Of a stretch of DNA of 20,822 bases, positions 13,323-20,795 are shown in pieces (the first letter of the stretch is position 1; each line of letters starts with the position of its first letter). Position numbers and translations under genes: made by a program. The DNA comes from Syntrophomonas sp964422685 (lineage in GTDB: Bacteria; Bacillota; Syntrophomonadia; Syntrophomonadales; Syntrophomonadaceae). The stretch spans positions 1-20,822 of the forward strand of contig CAYRCG010000017.1 of assembly GCA_964422685.1 (NCBI GenBank), in the 5' to 3' direction. The notes beneath the pieces were generated by a model, which saw only the letters and a list, made by a program, of their open reading frames with translations, was not told the DNA's origin and did not search any database.

Positions 13323-15107
13323 ATGAAATGTACAATTTGTGAAAGGTTTTGCAATATACCCGAAAACAGGAGTGGGGCCTGCGGGCTCTATCTTAACCAG
13401 CAGGGAAATATCTTAGTTGAACGCCGCCCGGATCGTTATTTGATAACTACCCCGATCTCTATCGAAACTATGCCTATCTTGCATTATTATCCCGGCGGCA
13501 AATTTCTACAGGTCACTACCGCCGGTTGCAATTTTAGTTGTTCCGGCTGCATCTCTACGGTGATTGTAAAAGAAATGGAAGCAGGTAGTGGGGCTATGCA
13601 ATATCTACAACCGGAAGAAGTTGTGGCTATAGCTAAAAAGGAAGACTGTTTGGGAATTGCTTTTTTGGTTAATGATCCGCTCGCCTCCTATTTCACCTTT
13701 ACTCGCTTGGTGCAGGCGGCTAAAGCGGCTGGTCTTTTGGTCGGCTGTTCCTCTAATACTTATTTTAGCGAACTGTCTTTAGAGGCTATTATTCCTTATC
13801 TGGATTTCATCAATATAGGTTGTAAAGGTCTTAGCGATGAAGCTTACCGTCGTTGCGGGGGAAGTACAGTTGCTCCTGTTTTGCGCAACCTTAAAACTCT
13901 TTATAATAAAGGGGTTCATGTAGAAGTATCTTGCATTTTGGAGCGTGACAACAAAAGAGAATTGCTTCGGCTAGCCCAGATAATCGCAGATATCTCCAGA
14001 GGAATCCCTTTGCAGTTGATGCGCTTTATACCCTTCGAAGATGCCGATCCAAAACGGGAGATTTCTATTCAGGAGGCAGAGGAATTTTCCCTAGAAGTAA
14101 AGCGCTATTTGCCTTATGTATATCTTTTTAATTCTCCCGGAACCCCCTATCTTAATACCCCTTGCCCCCAATGTGGTAACATTTTGTACCGGCGTGATTT
14201 CTACGGACCGATGGGAGCTAAACTAAAGAACCTAAAAGAGATTCACCGGGCTGCTGGTTTTTGCCCGCAATGTGGACTAGCTTCGCCTATAAATATCGGC
14301 TTCCCGGCGGATCCTTATCAGGAAGGTGATTTTCAAGGAGGTTATCCTTTTACGCGTGCCCTGGAGATGATACAGGCAATCCTTATTGCTCTGGGGGTTG
14401 ATAATAAGCGAGAGGTAGCCAAGGTTTGGGAAGCGGTACTTAATAAGGACCGCTTATTAAAGCTGCACCAGCAGATGCAAGATCCGCCTTCCTATCTGGC
14501 CTTGGTGCGTGAATATGGGCAAATGGTCGGGCGCAACCCGCAGGCAGAAGGCTTAATCGCTTATATGGAAGAAAAAATAGCTCTCGTCGAGGCAGGGCAC
14601 CACGATATAAAACGACTGCCACGCGTATATTATTGTATGGGCAAACCTTTGTTTTGCATTAAAGGGGAACGTTTCGAAAATCGCTTGGTGGAATTAGCGG
14701 GCGGCTATAGCGTTAATAAAGAGATTGATATAGATGGGCGCCCTGGTGAAACCCTTACCCCGGCTGAACTTATGGATCTTAATCCCGAGGTGGTATTTGT
14801 TTCCGCTTTTATCCCTGCGCAGGAGAAGGGCTTTTTTCAGTCCTGTGCAGATGATTCTATAGACATATCCGCGCTCAAAGAAAAAAAGGTGTTTTCACAT
14901 CCTGCCCCTGGTTGGGATTTTGGTAATCCTCGCTGGATATTGGGGCTTATGAATATGGCCAACCTTCTTCATCCGGAGATTTACCATTTCGACATTGAAG
15001 AGGAAAGTAGGTATTTCTACCGGAAATTCTACCAAAGTGAGTATAATCCCGATATTATTAACCGCTCTTTTGGTAAGCCAACAATACACTGGAATTGGAA
15101 GCAATGA
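13323..15107 (+). CDS. Radical SAM protein fused to a C-terminal substrate-binding-protein lobe
   Basis: A 594-residue protein with no signal peptide. Residues 1-22 (CTICERFC...GACGLY) and the cluster motif C69-NFS-C73-SG-C76 (CxxxCxxC) place it near the pyruvate-formate-lyase-activating-enzyme/AmmeMemoRadiSam group of radical SAM enzymes. Two CPQCG knuckles (Cys281/Cys284 and Cys314/Cys317) follow, able to bind Zn or a second Fe-S cluster. A helical linker (about 345-430) leads to residues 433-575, which align with the second lobe of the neighbouring binding protein: RVYYCMGKPLF parallels RVYYAEGAAGL, LTPAELMDLNPEVVFVS parallels MTPVSLEQILSWNPDVIIS, and MNMANLLHPEIYHFD parallels VKWLGNLLYPDVYQYD. 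The RPPS ligand-side motif is changed to GNPRW. The fusion suggests the enzyme binds the ligand the importer carries. ATG has GGAGGG nine bases upstream; it lies 51 bases after the binding protein. Reaction unknown. Confidence 0.85.
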   Translation: MKCTICERFCNIPENRSGACGLYLNQQGNILVERRPDRYLITTPISIETMPILHYYPGGKFLQVTTAGCNFSCSGCISTVIVKEMEAGSGAMQYLQPEEVVAIAKKEDCLGIAFLVNDPLASYFTFTRLVQAAKAAGLLVGCSSNTYFSELSLEAIIPYLDFINIGCKGLSDEAYRRCGGSTVAPVLRNLKTLYNKGVHVEVSCILERDNKRELLRLAQIIADISRGIPLQLMRFIPFEDADPKREISIQEAEEFSLEVKRYLPYVYLFNSPGTPYLNTPCPQCGNILYRRDFYGPMGAKLKNLKEIHRAAGFCPQCGLASPINIGFPADPYQEGDFQGGYPFTRALEMIQAILIALGVDNKREVAKVWEAVLNKDRLLKLHQQMQDPPSYLALVREYGQMVGRNPQAEGLIAYMEEKIALVEAGHHDIKRLPRVYYCMGKPLFCIKGERFENRLVELAGGYSVNKEIDIDGRPGETLTPAELMDLNPEVVFVSAFIPAQEKGFFQSCADDSIDISALKEKKVFSHPAPGWDFGNPRWILGLMNMANLLHPEIYHFDIEEESRYFYRKFYQSEYNPDIINRSFGKPTIHWNWKQ

Positions 15108-15163
15108 GGCGCGTTTTTACTTCGTAAGAATGCCGGATTTAGCGAAAATAGGAGGATTTGATA

Positions 15164-15531
15164 GTGAGAAGTAAAATTTTCATAGTATTAATTACCATAA
15201 TGGCGTTTGTATTGAGCTGTTGTTTGACCGGGTGCGGTAATGAGGAAGTAGCGGAAACAACGGCGCGATTAATGATCCCAAGTGGAAAAACCTGAGCGCG
15301 GTAATAGATGAAAAAGTATACGCTATACCGGGTGGTCCCTTCAATTGGTTTGAAAGACCCCCATCAGCAAACCAAGTCTTGGGTTTAAAATGGATGGGTA
15401 ATCTACTATACCCTGATGTATATAAATATGATATGGCCCAAGAAACCCGGGAGTTTTATAAAACATTCTACCATTACGATCTAACAAATGCAGAATTGAT
15501 CTCTTTGTTGAAGGAATCGGGCGGCCAATAA
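15164..15531 (+). pseudogene. Internally deleted, frameshifted substrate-binding lipoprotein gene
   Basis: The GTG at 15164 (GGAGG eight bases upstream) begins MRSKIFIVLITIMAFVLSCC then LTGCGNEE, a lipoprotein signal with lipobox LTGC. The frame stops at TGA 15292-15294. A second frame, from about 15270 to TAA 15529-15531, reads NDPKWKNLSAVIDEKVYAIP and then GGPFNWFERPPSANQVLGLK, ending KESGGQ; this matches the last third of the protein at 12171-13271 (DPKWEGIAAVQSKKVYAVP...DAGGK). About 230 central codons are missing and the two parts are out of frame, so no binding protein can be made. A stretch around GATATGGCCCAAGAAACCCG is identical to the intact gene, so the copies share a recent origin. 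Confidence 0.9.
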
Positions 15532-15609
15532 TGAAATGAAGCTTTTTGCCTTGGAAGACCAATGGGGAAAATAAAACTATTAAATATTTTAAGTGAGGGG
15601 AAGTTAAAA

Positions 15610-16230
15610 ATGGAGATCAATGCCTTAGAATTTGACCGGATAGCCCGGGAGGTTTTTGCTCCGGTTTATCCGGTGTTAGCCGAACAGATTATAAAACGGG
15701 TGGGAATAAGTAAGGGCCGCAGTCTGGATATCGGCTGCGGGGGTGGATACTTAGGACTGGCCCTGGCCCTGATTTCAGAATTAGAAATAGTTTTGTTTGA
15801 TGAATCTCAGGATATGCTGAACCTGGCTCAGGACTACATTCACCAAAATAGCCTGGAAGGCAGAGTGAAAACGTTGCTGGGGGATGTCCATAGTATACCA
15901 TTGCCGGATGGAAGCATTAACTTAGCAGTAAGCCGGGGCTCCATGTTCTTTTGGGAGGATAGGGTACAGGCTTTTCAAGAGATTTATCGGATACTGGCCG
16001 CCGGTGGAATGGCTATGATAGGTGGGGGCTTTGGCAGTGTGGAGCTGTTGCGGGAAATAGAAGAAAAGATGCATAAAAAGGATCCGGAATGGAAGGAAAA
16101 GAGGCAGCAGCGCGTAGGAAAAGGAATGGTAGAGCTTTACCGGGCGGAATTGGAACAGGCGGGTATTTCCTCTTTTGAAGTGCTGCAGGACGAAGCCGGT
16201 TTATGGATTATAATTCAGAAAACTGCTTAG
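15610..16230 (+). CDS. Class I SAM-dependent methyltransferase, copy 1
   Basis: A 206-residue Rossmann methyltransferase (PF08241/PF13649 type). Motif I is SLDIGCGGGYLGLAL at 38-52, the acidic end of strand 2 is VLFDES, motif II GDVHSIPLPDG and motif III (RILAAGGMAMIGGGFG) follow. Between them the SRGSMFFWEDRVQAFQEIYR segment is shared with the second methyltransferase at 16547. The ATG at 15610 has GAGGGG nine bases upstream; an in-frame ATG at 15562 would add 16 unlike residues. Its substrate is unknown. It follows the wrecked binding-protein gene by about 80 bases, and the pair methyltransferase plus binding-protein remnant is repeated next to it. Confidence 0.85.
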   Translation: MEINALEFDRIAREVFAPVYPVLAEQIIKRVGISKGRSLDIGCGGGYLGLALALISELEIVLFDESQDMLNLAQDYIHQNSLEGRVKTLLGDVHSIPLPDGSINLAVSRGSMFFWEDRVQAFQEIYRILAAGGMAMIGGGFGSVELLREIEEKMHKKDPEWKEKRQQRVGKGMVELYRAELEQAGISSFEVLQDEAGLWIIIQKTA

Positions 16231-16546
16231 TGTATCATGGGGAGGTTTCTGTGCCAGGAAAAGGAGGAATTAAATCCCTTTACTTTTTGGCCAGGCTGGG
16301 CGGGCCGGAGCTACCCCGGTCCCTCCTGTTTTAATCATCTGCCTTCATAATATACCGAGTCCGAAGTCTACGGGAAACTTGCATTATACTAAAGTATATG
16401 ATTACGATATAGCTAATGAAACATGGGTATGGTAAGGAAATGCTCATACTCCAACCTTTAGATAATGATGAGAGATTTCGGACTGTGGACTTTGAAGGAT
16501 GGGGGCTGGCAATATACCCTAGCCTTATTAAAGGAGGGAAACAGAA
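16231..16546 (+). other. Gene-poor stretch between the two methyltransferase genes
   Basis: No intact gene. Near the left end GGGGAGG then GTG (about 16251) opens only a 27-codon frame (PGKGGIKSLYFLARL) I do not recognise. The middle holds the binding-protein scrap at 16376-16435. The right end is the ribosome site AAGGAGGG of the second methyltransferase. Confidence 0.7.
16376..16435 (+). pseudogene. Scrap of a third substrate-binding-protein gene
   Basis: Twenty codons (NLHYTKVYDYDIANETWVW, then TAA) align with the C-terminal segment NLLYPDVYKYDMAQETREFY of the pseudogene at 15164-15531 and of the intact binding protein. Spacing of VY-YD-A-ET is conserved. Sequence on either side does not match. 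It sits just before the second methyltransferase, in the same relative place as the larger wreck before the first one. Confidence 0.7.
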
Positions 16547-17164
16547 TTGCTGAAGAGCTCAGAAGGCAAATCTTCCTTTAATGCTTTGCTGCCTATTTAT
16601 CCCCTGTTGGCACAGCAATGCGTGGATGATTATCTTTTGGATAACGGTATTTGTCTGGATATCGGTACAGGAAATGGTTTTGTCGGCAGTGAAATTGCCA
16701 AGATCAGCAACATGGATATCTATTTTATTGATATCAAGGCTGAGGCTTTGGATTATGCCCGGCGTAGTGTGAAGGAAGCTGATATAGATAACAAGGTATT
16801 TTTTATGGAAGCTGATGTTTGTCAGGGGATACCACTGCCGGACAATTTTGCTGATTTTATCATTAGCCGTGGTTCGCTTTGGTTTTGGAAGGATAGAGTA
16901 AGGGGGTTAACGGAGGTCTACCGGCTGTTAAAGGTGGGCGGAACCGCCTTAGTCGGGGGAGGATTGGGCCGTTATGTCCCCTGGACTATGAGAAAACGCT
17001 TAACCGGTGAACGCAAAAACGCACTAAAAGAAGGGGGAGGGAAAAGGCTTTCTTTGGAGGAAATGAAAGCTTTGGCGATAGAATCGGGAATACCGAGTTT
17101 TAAAGTTATGTCCGATGCACCCGGGGACAAGGGAGCTTGGATTGAAATACACAAGCATTTATAA
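16547..17164 (+). CDS. Class I SAM-dependent methyltransferase, copy 2
   Basis: A 205-residue methyltransferase paralogous to 15610-16230. Motif I is LDIGTGNGFVGSEI at 37-50, followed by FIDIKAEALDYARR, ADVCQGIPLPDNFADFIISR, GSLWFWKDRVRGLTEVYRLL and VGGTALVGGGLG. The matching GS-FWxDRV segment and IPLPD support common ancestry. The start is a TTG with AAGGAGGG nine bases upstream. The N-terminus is about ten residues shorter than in copy 1. The two copies have diverged, so they may have different substrates or successive roles. The degraded ATPase gene begins 24 bases downstream. Confidence 0.85.
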   Translation: MLKSSEGKSSFNALLPIYPLLAQQCVDDYLLDNGICLDIGTGNGFVGSEIAKISNMDIYFIDIKAEALDYARRSVKEADIDNKVFFMEADVCQGIPLPDNFADFIISRGSLWFWKDRVRGLTEVYRLLKVGGTALVGGGLGRYVPWTMRKRLTGERKNALKEGGGKRLSLEEMKALAIESGIPSFKVMSDAPGDKGAWIEIHKHL

Positions 17165-17188
17165 AGGCGCGGGGGAGGTTTAGAGAGA

Positions 17189-17759
17189 TTGGAAAAGGTC
17201 ATATTACATTGCCCTATGAATATTAGCCGGGCATTTTCCACTATGATAAGGGAGTTTATCCAAAGGGAATATTCCCCGAGTGGGGCAGAGTACCGGTTCC
17301 GGCAAAAGTATGCTGATTGCCGATATAGAACAATGGGCTGACGGAGAAACCCCATCAAAGCGCTGCATCCTTATCAATGAAATAGCAGCCGGTGACTTTG
17401 CGGAAGATAGGGTGTTGCGGGGAATGGCGGCAGAAGTTTCCCAAAACATGAATTTTGTTATGGATATGAATGTTAGGGATTTTCTCAAGCTGCATGCTTG
17501 CAGCCGCCAAATGAAACAGACGGAAAAACTGGTGGAAAAAGTTTTAGATTATGCCAACGAATTAAGTGGTGAGCCTATCCATAATACAGACAGGCTTACT
17601 GAGCTAAGTGGCGGCCAGTCAAGGGCTCTGATGGTGGCTGATAGCAATGACAGGCTTGGAACGATGTTGGGGGGAATCTTAACAATATCTCCATACTTTG
17701 TTGAAATTATCGTGACGATTAATCACTATAATATAGACAGAGTCCAAAATAAATTTTGA
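17189..17759 (+). pseudogene. Frameshifted and 3'-truncated ABC-type ATPase gene
   Basis: A TTG at 17189 with GGGGGAGG upstream starts MEKVILHCPMNISRAFSTMI then REFIQREYSPSG. A +1 shift near 17280 is needed to continue into GQSTGSGKSMLIADIEQWAD, which holds a Walker A (GSGKS). Downstream are NMNFVMDMNVRDF, VLDYANELSGE and the signature LSGGQSRALMVAD. Family members I recall continue with a Walker B of the form VLIDEIENAG; here the frame runs into SNDRLGTMLGGI and stops, with no Walker B or H-loop. The product could not hydrolyse ATP. The upstream methyltransferases and this gene share strand and close spacing, so it was probably a working part of the locus. Both the frameshift and the lost 3' part argue for decay, not a sequencing error. 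Confidence 0.75.
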
Positions 17760-17773
17760 TTGGAGGAATGTTT

Positions 17774-18328
17774 ATGAAAAAAAAGTTGCCCCAAATTACA
17801 ATTTTGGCGCTATCTTTGTTGTTGTTGATGGGGATAGTGGCAAGTGCGGTAGCGGCTAGTGCTACCAACGGGCAAACGGATCGGCAGCAGGGGAATATAG
17901 CGGGCCAGCAAAAGGCTCAGACAATCCTTAAGGCTACATCCGAACTAACGGGCTTGAGCGATATGGATATTCGCAGCCAACGCGCCGGCGGTGACTCCTT
18001 TGCTGCAATTGCTGAATCCCAAGGAGTTAGTGAGCAGGTATTAGTTGATAAAGTTGTGGCTGAGCGAAGGGCGTCCCTCGATAGAATGAAAACAGAGGGG
18101 AAGATTGCTGATGAGCAATATAATGCTTGTCTAAATAATATGGCTAATAAAATTAAAGCCAATGTGGAAAGGACTGCAGTCGGTCCAAAAGATGGCGGGC
18201 AGCGAGGCCAGCAGTGTCACGGGAAAAGGCAAGGTCTTACCCAAGGGCAGGGCCAAGGTTACGGAAGGGGAGCAGCTTGCGGGCAATGCCAGGCTAATTG
18301 TCCTTATTATGGGGATTCCACTAGATAA
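17774..18328 (+). CDS. Secreted DUF2680-like protein with Gly/Gln/Cys-rich tail
   Basis: A 184-residue protein with an N-terminal signal peptide (MKKKLPQ then a hydrophobic core to ASAVAASA, cleavage probably near residue 27). Residues about 50-130 (LTGLSDMDIRSQRAGGDSFA, AIAESQGVSEQVL, MKTEGKIADEQYNACLNN) match the repeating helix-loop pattern of DUF2680 (PF10925). The tail is rich in Gly, Gln and Arg and has CGQCQANCPYYG, a possible metal site. I start at ATG 17774, GGAGG seven bases upstream, rather than the ATG six bases earlier. It precedes a two-component system and may be its signal partner or target. The function of DUF2680 is not known. Confidence 0.75.
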   Translation: MKKKLPQITILALSLLLLMGIVASAVAASATNGQTDRQQGNIAGQQKAQTILKATSELTGLSDMDIRSQRAGGDSFAAIAESQGVSEQVLVDKVVAERRASLDRMKTEGKIADEQYNACLNNMANKIKANVERTAVGPKDGGQRGQQCHGKRQGLTQGQGQGYGRGAACGQCQANCPYYGDSTR

Positions 18329-18354
18329 ATAAGGAAAAACTACAGCTACGAGGT

Positions 18355-18384
18355 GTAAGGGTGTCCTATAGGGGATGCCCTTAC
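18355..18384 (+). other. RNA hairpin between the secreted protein and response regulator genes
   Basis: GTAAGGGTGTCC (18355-18366) pairs with GGATGCCCTTAC (18373-18384), 12 pairs including two G-U wobbles. No T-run follows, so it is more likely a processing or stability element, or a weak terminator, than a strong terminator. The response regulator start is 28 bases further on. Confidence 0.5.
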
Positions 18385-18411
18385 TTATATAGTTTAAAGG
18401 GGAATAGAGGC

Positions 18412-19095
18412 ATGGGTTCACTTATTCTACTCGTAGAGGATGAAAAGAACATCCGTAATATGTTATCTAAACATCTTTGTCAAGAAGGCTTTAAGGTTGC
18501 CCTAGCGACCGATGGACAGGAAGCTTTGCAGATTTGGCAAGACTTGAAGCCGGACTTGATTGTCCTGGATATTATGTTGCCCGGCTTATCTGGTTGGGAA
18601 GTTATGAAAAGAATCCGCCAGAAAAAAGAAACCCCGATAATAGTTTTGACAGCCAAAGCTGATGAAGTAGATAAACTATTGGGCTTGGAACTAGGGGCTG
18701 ATGACTATATAAGCAAACCATTTTCGCCCCGGGAATTGGTTCTCCGGATCAAAGCTGTCTTGCGGCGTAGCCGCCCTAATGAACATCCCGCTAATATCAG
18801 GATTTCCAACCTTTCTATAGATCCGGAAAGACTGGAGGTTTTAATAGGTGATACCGCCTTAGTTTTGACCCCGACAGAATTTAGAATCCTTTTACTTCTA
18901 GCGGAAAACCCAGGCCAGGTATTTTCCCGCCTGCATATTTTAGATCGCGTATTTGGAAATATGTACGAGGGCTATGAAAGGACTATTGATACCCATATCA
19001 GCAACTTGCGCCATAAAATCGAAGCGGCTGGGGAAAGCGACGTCAACATAAAAACAGTCTATGGTATAGGCTATAAATTAATCGCCGGGGAATAA
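18412..19095 (+). CDS. OmpR/PhoB-family response regulator
   Basis: A 227-residue two-domain regulator. The receiver has acidic residues at VEDE (9-11), phospho-acceptor Asp53 (LIVLDIMLPG), Thr80 in VLTAKA and Lys102 in YISKPFSP. The C-terminal winged helix includes LTPTEFRILLLLAENPGQVF and ERTIDTHISNLRHKIE, followed by TVYGIGYKL. The ATG at 18412 is preceded by AGGGGAATAGAGG; upstream in-frame codons give no receiver-like sequence. The kinase gene begins 31 bases after its stop, so the two are a pair. Confidence 0.95.
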   Translation: MGSLILLVEDEKNIRNMLSKHLCQEGFKVALATDGQEALQIWQDLKPDLIVLDIMLPGLSGWEVMKRIRQKKETPIIVLTAKADEVDKLLGLELGADDYISKPFSPRELVLRIKAVLRRSRPNEHPANIRISNLSIDPERLEVLIGDTALVLTPTEFRILLLLAENPGQVFSRLHILDRVFGNMYEGYERTIDTHISNLRHKIEAAGESDVNIKTVYGIGYKLIAGE

Positions 19096-19126
19096 TTATT
19101 GTGCCCCCTGGCTACGAGGGGTTAAT

Positions 19127-20527
19127 ATGGCGAAATCGGCTTTAGCCCATAAAATTGCAACAAGTTTTATAATTATTTCCGTATTGGCGGTTATAGTTAC
19201 GAGCTTGTCTATGCTATTTATGACCAGACAACAGTTTTCCGCTTATATCGATAACTATAACCAGGCTATGCTCGATCAATGGGCCCCGGTCATAAGTGAT
19301 TACTATGCAGAATACGGAGAATATGGCTTACAGGAATATCTGCAAAACAATAGTGCGGGAAGCAGGAGTACTCCGGGACGCCGCCACCATGGTTCCACCC
19401 CTATAGGGATGGGGATGAGACAGGGACAGCGCTTGATAGTTGCCAATGCCGATAATGTAGTCCTAGCAGATACCCAGGGCTTATTCACCGGCCAGATAGT
19501 AGATCTAGACTCACTTCATCCTAGCTCGAGAGAACTCCTATTTGATTACCCTCAAAGCACCTTGTATTTGTATATGATCAGCCCCTTAGGCTCAGGCCTA
19601 TCTTCGCTGGAGAATCATTTTGTTAGCAAAATTACCATTAATACATTTATATTAGCCGTTATTATAGGAATCATTGCTTTAATATTGGGTTTGGCATTGG
19701 GCAGAGGTATCAGCTCCCCCTTGGCTGCTTTATCAACAGCAATTCACCAGCTAGCTAATGGTCAATTGGGCGAAAGATTGACTTTGCAAGGTGATCGGGA
19801 ATTTACGGAATTGGGCCGGGATTTCAACCTGATGGCGCAGAAGCTAGATGATATCGAAAAAAATCGGCGGCGGTTAACCGCCGATATATCGCATGAATTG
19901 CGCACCCCCCTAACCTTTCTGCGGGGGCAATTAGAGGGGATGCAAAGCGGCTCTATTCCGCTTGATAGCGAGAACATTAACTTGTTGCAGGACGAAGTTA
20001 TACGACTTTCCCACTTGGTGAAAGAGCTGGATAACTTATCTTCGGTAGAAAACCGCGTGGTATCCTTGAACCTTAGCCGTTTCCCGACATCCGAACTCCT
20101 GGAACATCTTAGCCCGGCTAGTCTTGCTATGCAGGATAAGGGCATTTCCTATAAGCAGGAGATTGATAACGCTATTAAGGAAATCTATGCTGATCATGAT
20201 CGGCTCTTACAGATTCTTTTGAACTTATTGTCCAATGCTATGCGCCATAGCGAAAAGGGTGGGCGGATTGCTTTATCTATTCGGCAAGATAGGGAACAGC
20301 TACAATTTGCGGTGACCGATGATGGCATCGGTATTCTCCCCGAAAATTTGCCTCATGTTTTCGAACGGTTTTACCGAATAGATGATAGCCGCAATCGCCG
20401 CGAAGGCGGGACTGGGTTAGGTTTGGCTATAGCTAAGGGTTATGTAGAAGCCCATCAAGGAAAAATATGGGCGGAAAGTAGCCCGGGTTCCGGAACCACC
20501 TTCTTTTTTACCCTGCCTCAGGGGTAA
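19127..20527 (+). CDS. Sensor histidine kinase, BaeS-like
   Basis: A 466-residue membrane kinase. A first transmembrane segment (about 12-32) and a second (about 171-192) enclose an extracytoplasmic region of about 140 residues with a Gly/His/Arg-rich part (STPGRRHHGSTPIGMGMRQG at 81-100). Then come a HAMP domain (LGRGISSPLAALSTAIHQLA region), HisKA with His256 in TADISHELRTPL, and the HATPase boxes N (LLNLLSNAMRHS), G1 (DDGIGILPENLPHVFERFYR) and G2 (GGTGLGLAIAKGYVEAHQGK). All catalytic parts are intact. GAGGGG lies a few bases before the ATG. The stimulus is unknown; the His-rich sensor loop and the secreted protein upstream hint at a metal or envelope signal. A small bulged hairpin spans its stop codon (20508-20527). 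Confidence 0.95.
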   Translation: MAKSALAHKIATSFIIISVLAVIVTSLSMLFMTRQQFSAYIDNYNQAMLDQWAPVISDYYAEYGEYGLQEYLQNNSAGSRSTPGRRHHGSTPIGMGMRQGQRLIVANADNVVLADTQGLFTGQIVDLDSLHPSSRELLFDYPQSTLYLYMISPLGSGLSSLENHFVSKITINTFILAVIIGIIALILGLALGRGISSPLAALSTAIHQLANGQLGERLTLQGDREFTELGRDFNLMAQKLDDIEKNRRRLTADISHELRTPLTFLRGQLEGMQSGSIPLDSENINLLQDEVIRLSHLVKELDNLSSVENRVVSLNLSRFPTSELLEHLSPASLAMQDKGISYKQEIDNAIKEIYADHDRLLQILLNLLSNAMRHSEKGGRIALSIRQDREQLQFAVTDDGIGILPENLPHVFERFYRIDDSRNRREGGTGLGLAIAKGYVEAHQGKIWAESSPGSGTTFFFTLPQG

Positions 20528-20625
20528 TCTTAATATCCTTCACTTCTTAGTGTCTAAACCCCAAGACCCGGAGAATAAGAACCATAGATGAAAATAGGGG
20601 GTAATAATACTGGTTTTTTAACGCG

Positions 20626-20660
20626 GATTTGCGCAGATTAACTATGATTTGCGCTGATTT
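20626..20660 (+). repeat. Short direct repeat, two units
   Basis: GATTTGCGCAGATTA (20626-20640) and GATTTGCGCTGATTT (20646-20660) match at 13 of 15 positions with a 20-base period. It directly precedes a dispersed repeat copy and resembles other intergenic repeats rather than a regulatory site. Between the kinase stop and this point (20528-20625) I see no gene. Confidence 0.6.
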
Positions 20661-20673
20661 TTTAGGGGTTTAT

Positions 20674-20785
20674 GTCATTGCGAGGAGCGAAGCGACGTGG
20701 CAATCTTCCCTAGGCGTGAGGCGTGAGGCGTGAGGCGTGAGGCGTGAGGCGTGAGGCGTGAGGCGTGTGAGCGGCTTGGAATGTC
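20674..20785. repeat. Dispersed repeat element copy 3, with heptad array
   Basis: GTCATTGCGAGGAGCGAAGC starts the copy; CAATCTTCCCTA follows, then the heptad array, then a degenerate right half (GCGGCTTGGAATGTC). As in copy 2, the heptads start right after CTTCCCTA, so the array is part of the element rather than chance. Confidence 0.8.
20713..20761 (+). repeat. Heptanucleotide tandem repeat, 7 perfect units of GGCGTGA
   Basis: Seven identical 7-base units, then GGCGTGT as a decaying eighth. Same unit and same place within the dispersed repeat as at 9006-9040, with a different copy number. Confidence 0.92.
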
Positions 20786-20795
20786 TAACGCCCCT

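Noticed and set aside
15562..15609. Longer start for the first methyltransferase
   Set aside because: The added 16 residues do not match the paralog, and ATG 15610 has its own GAGGGG site.
20713..20761. Possible CRISPR array
   Set aside because: Units are 7 bases with no spacers, which is a simple tandem repeat; no cas genes nearby.
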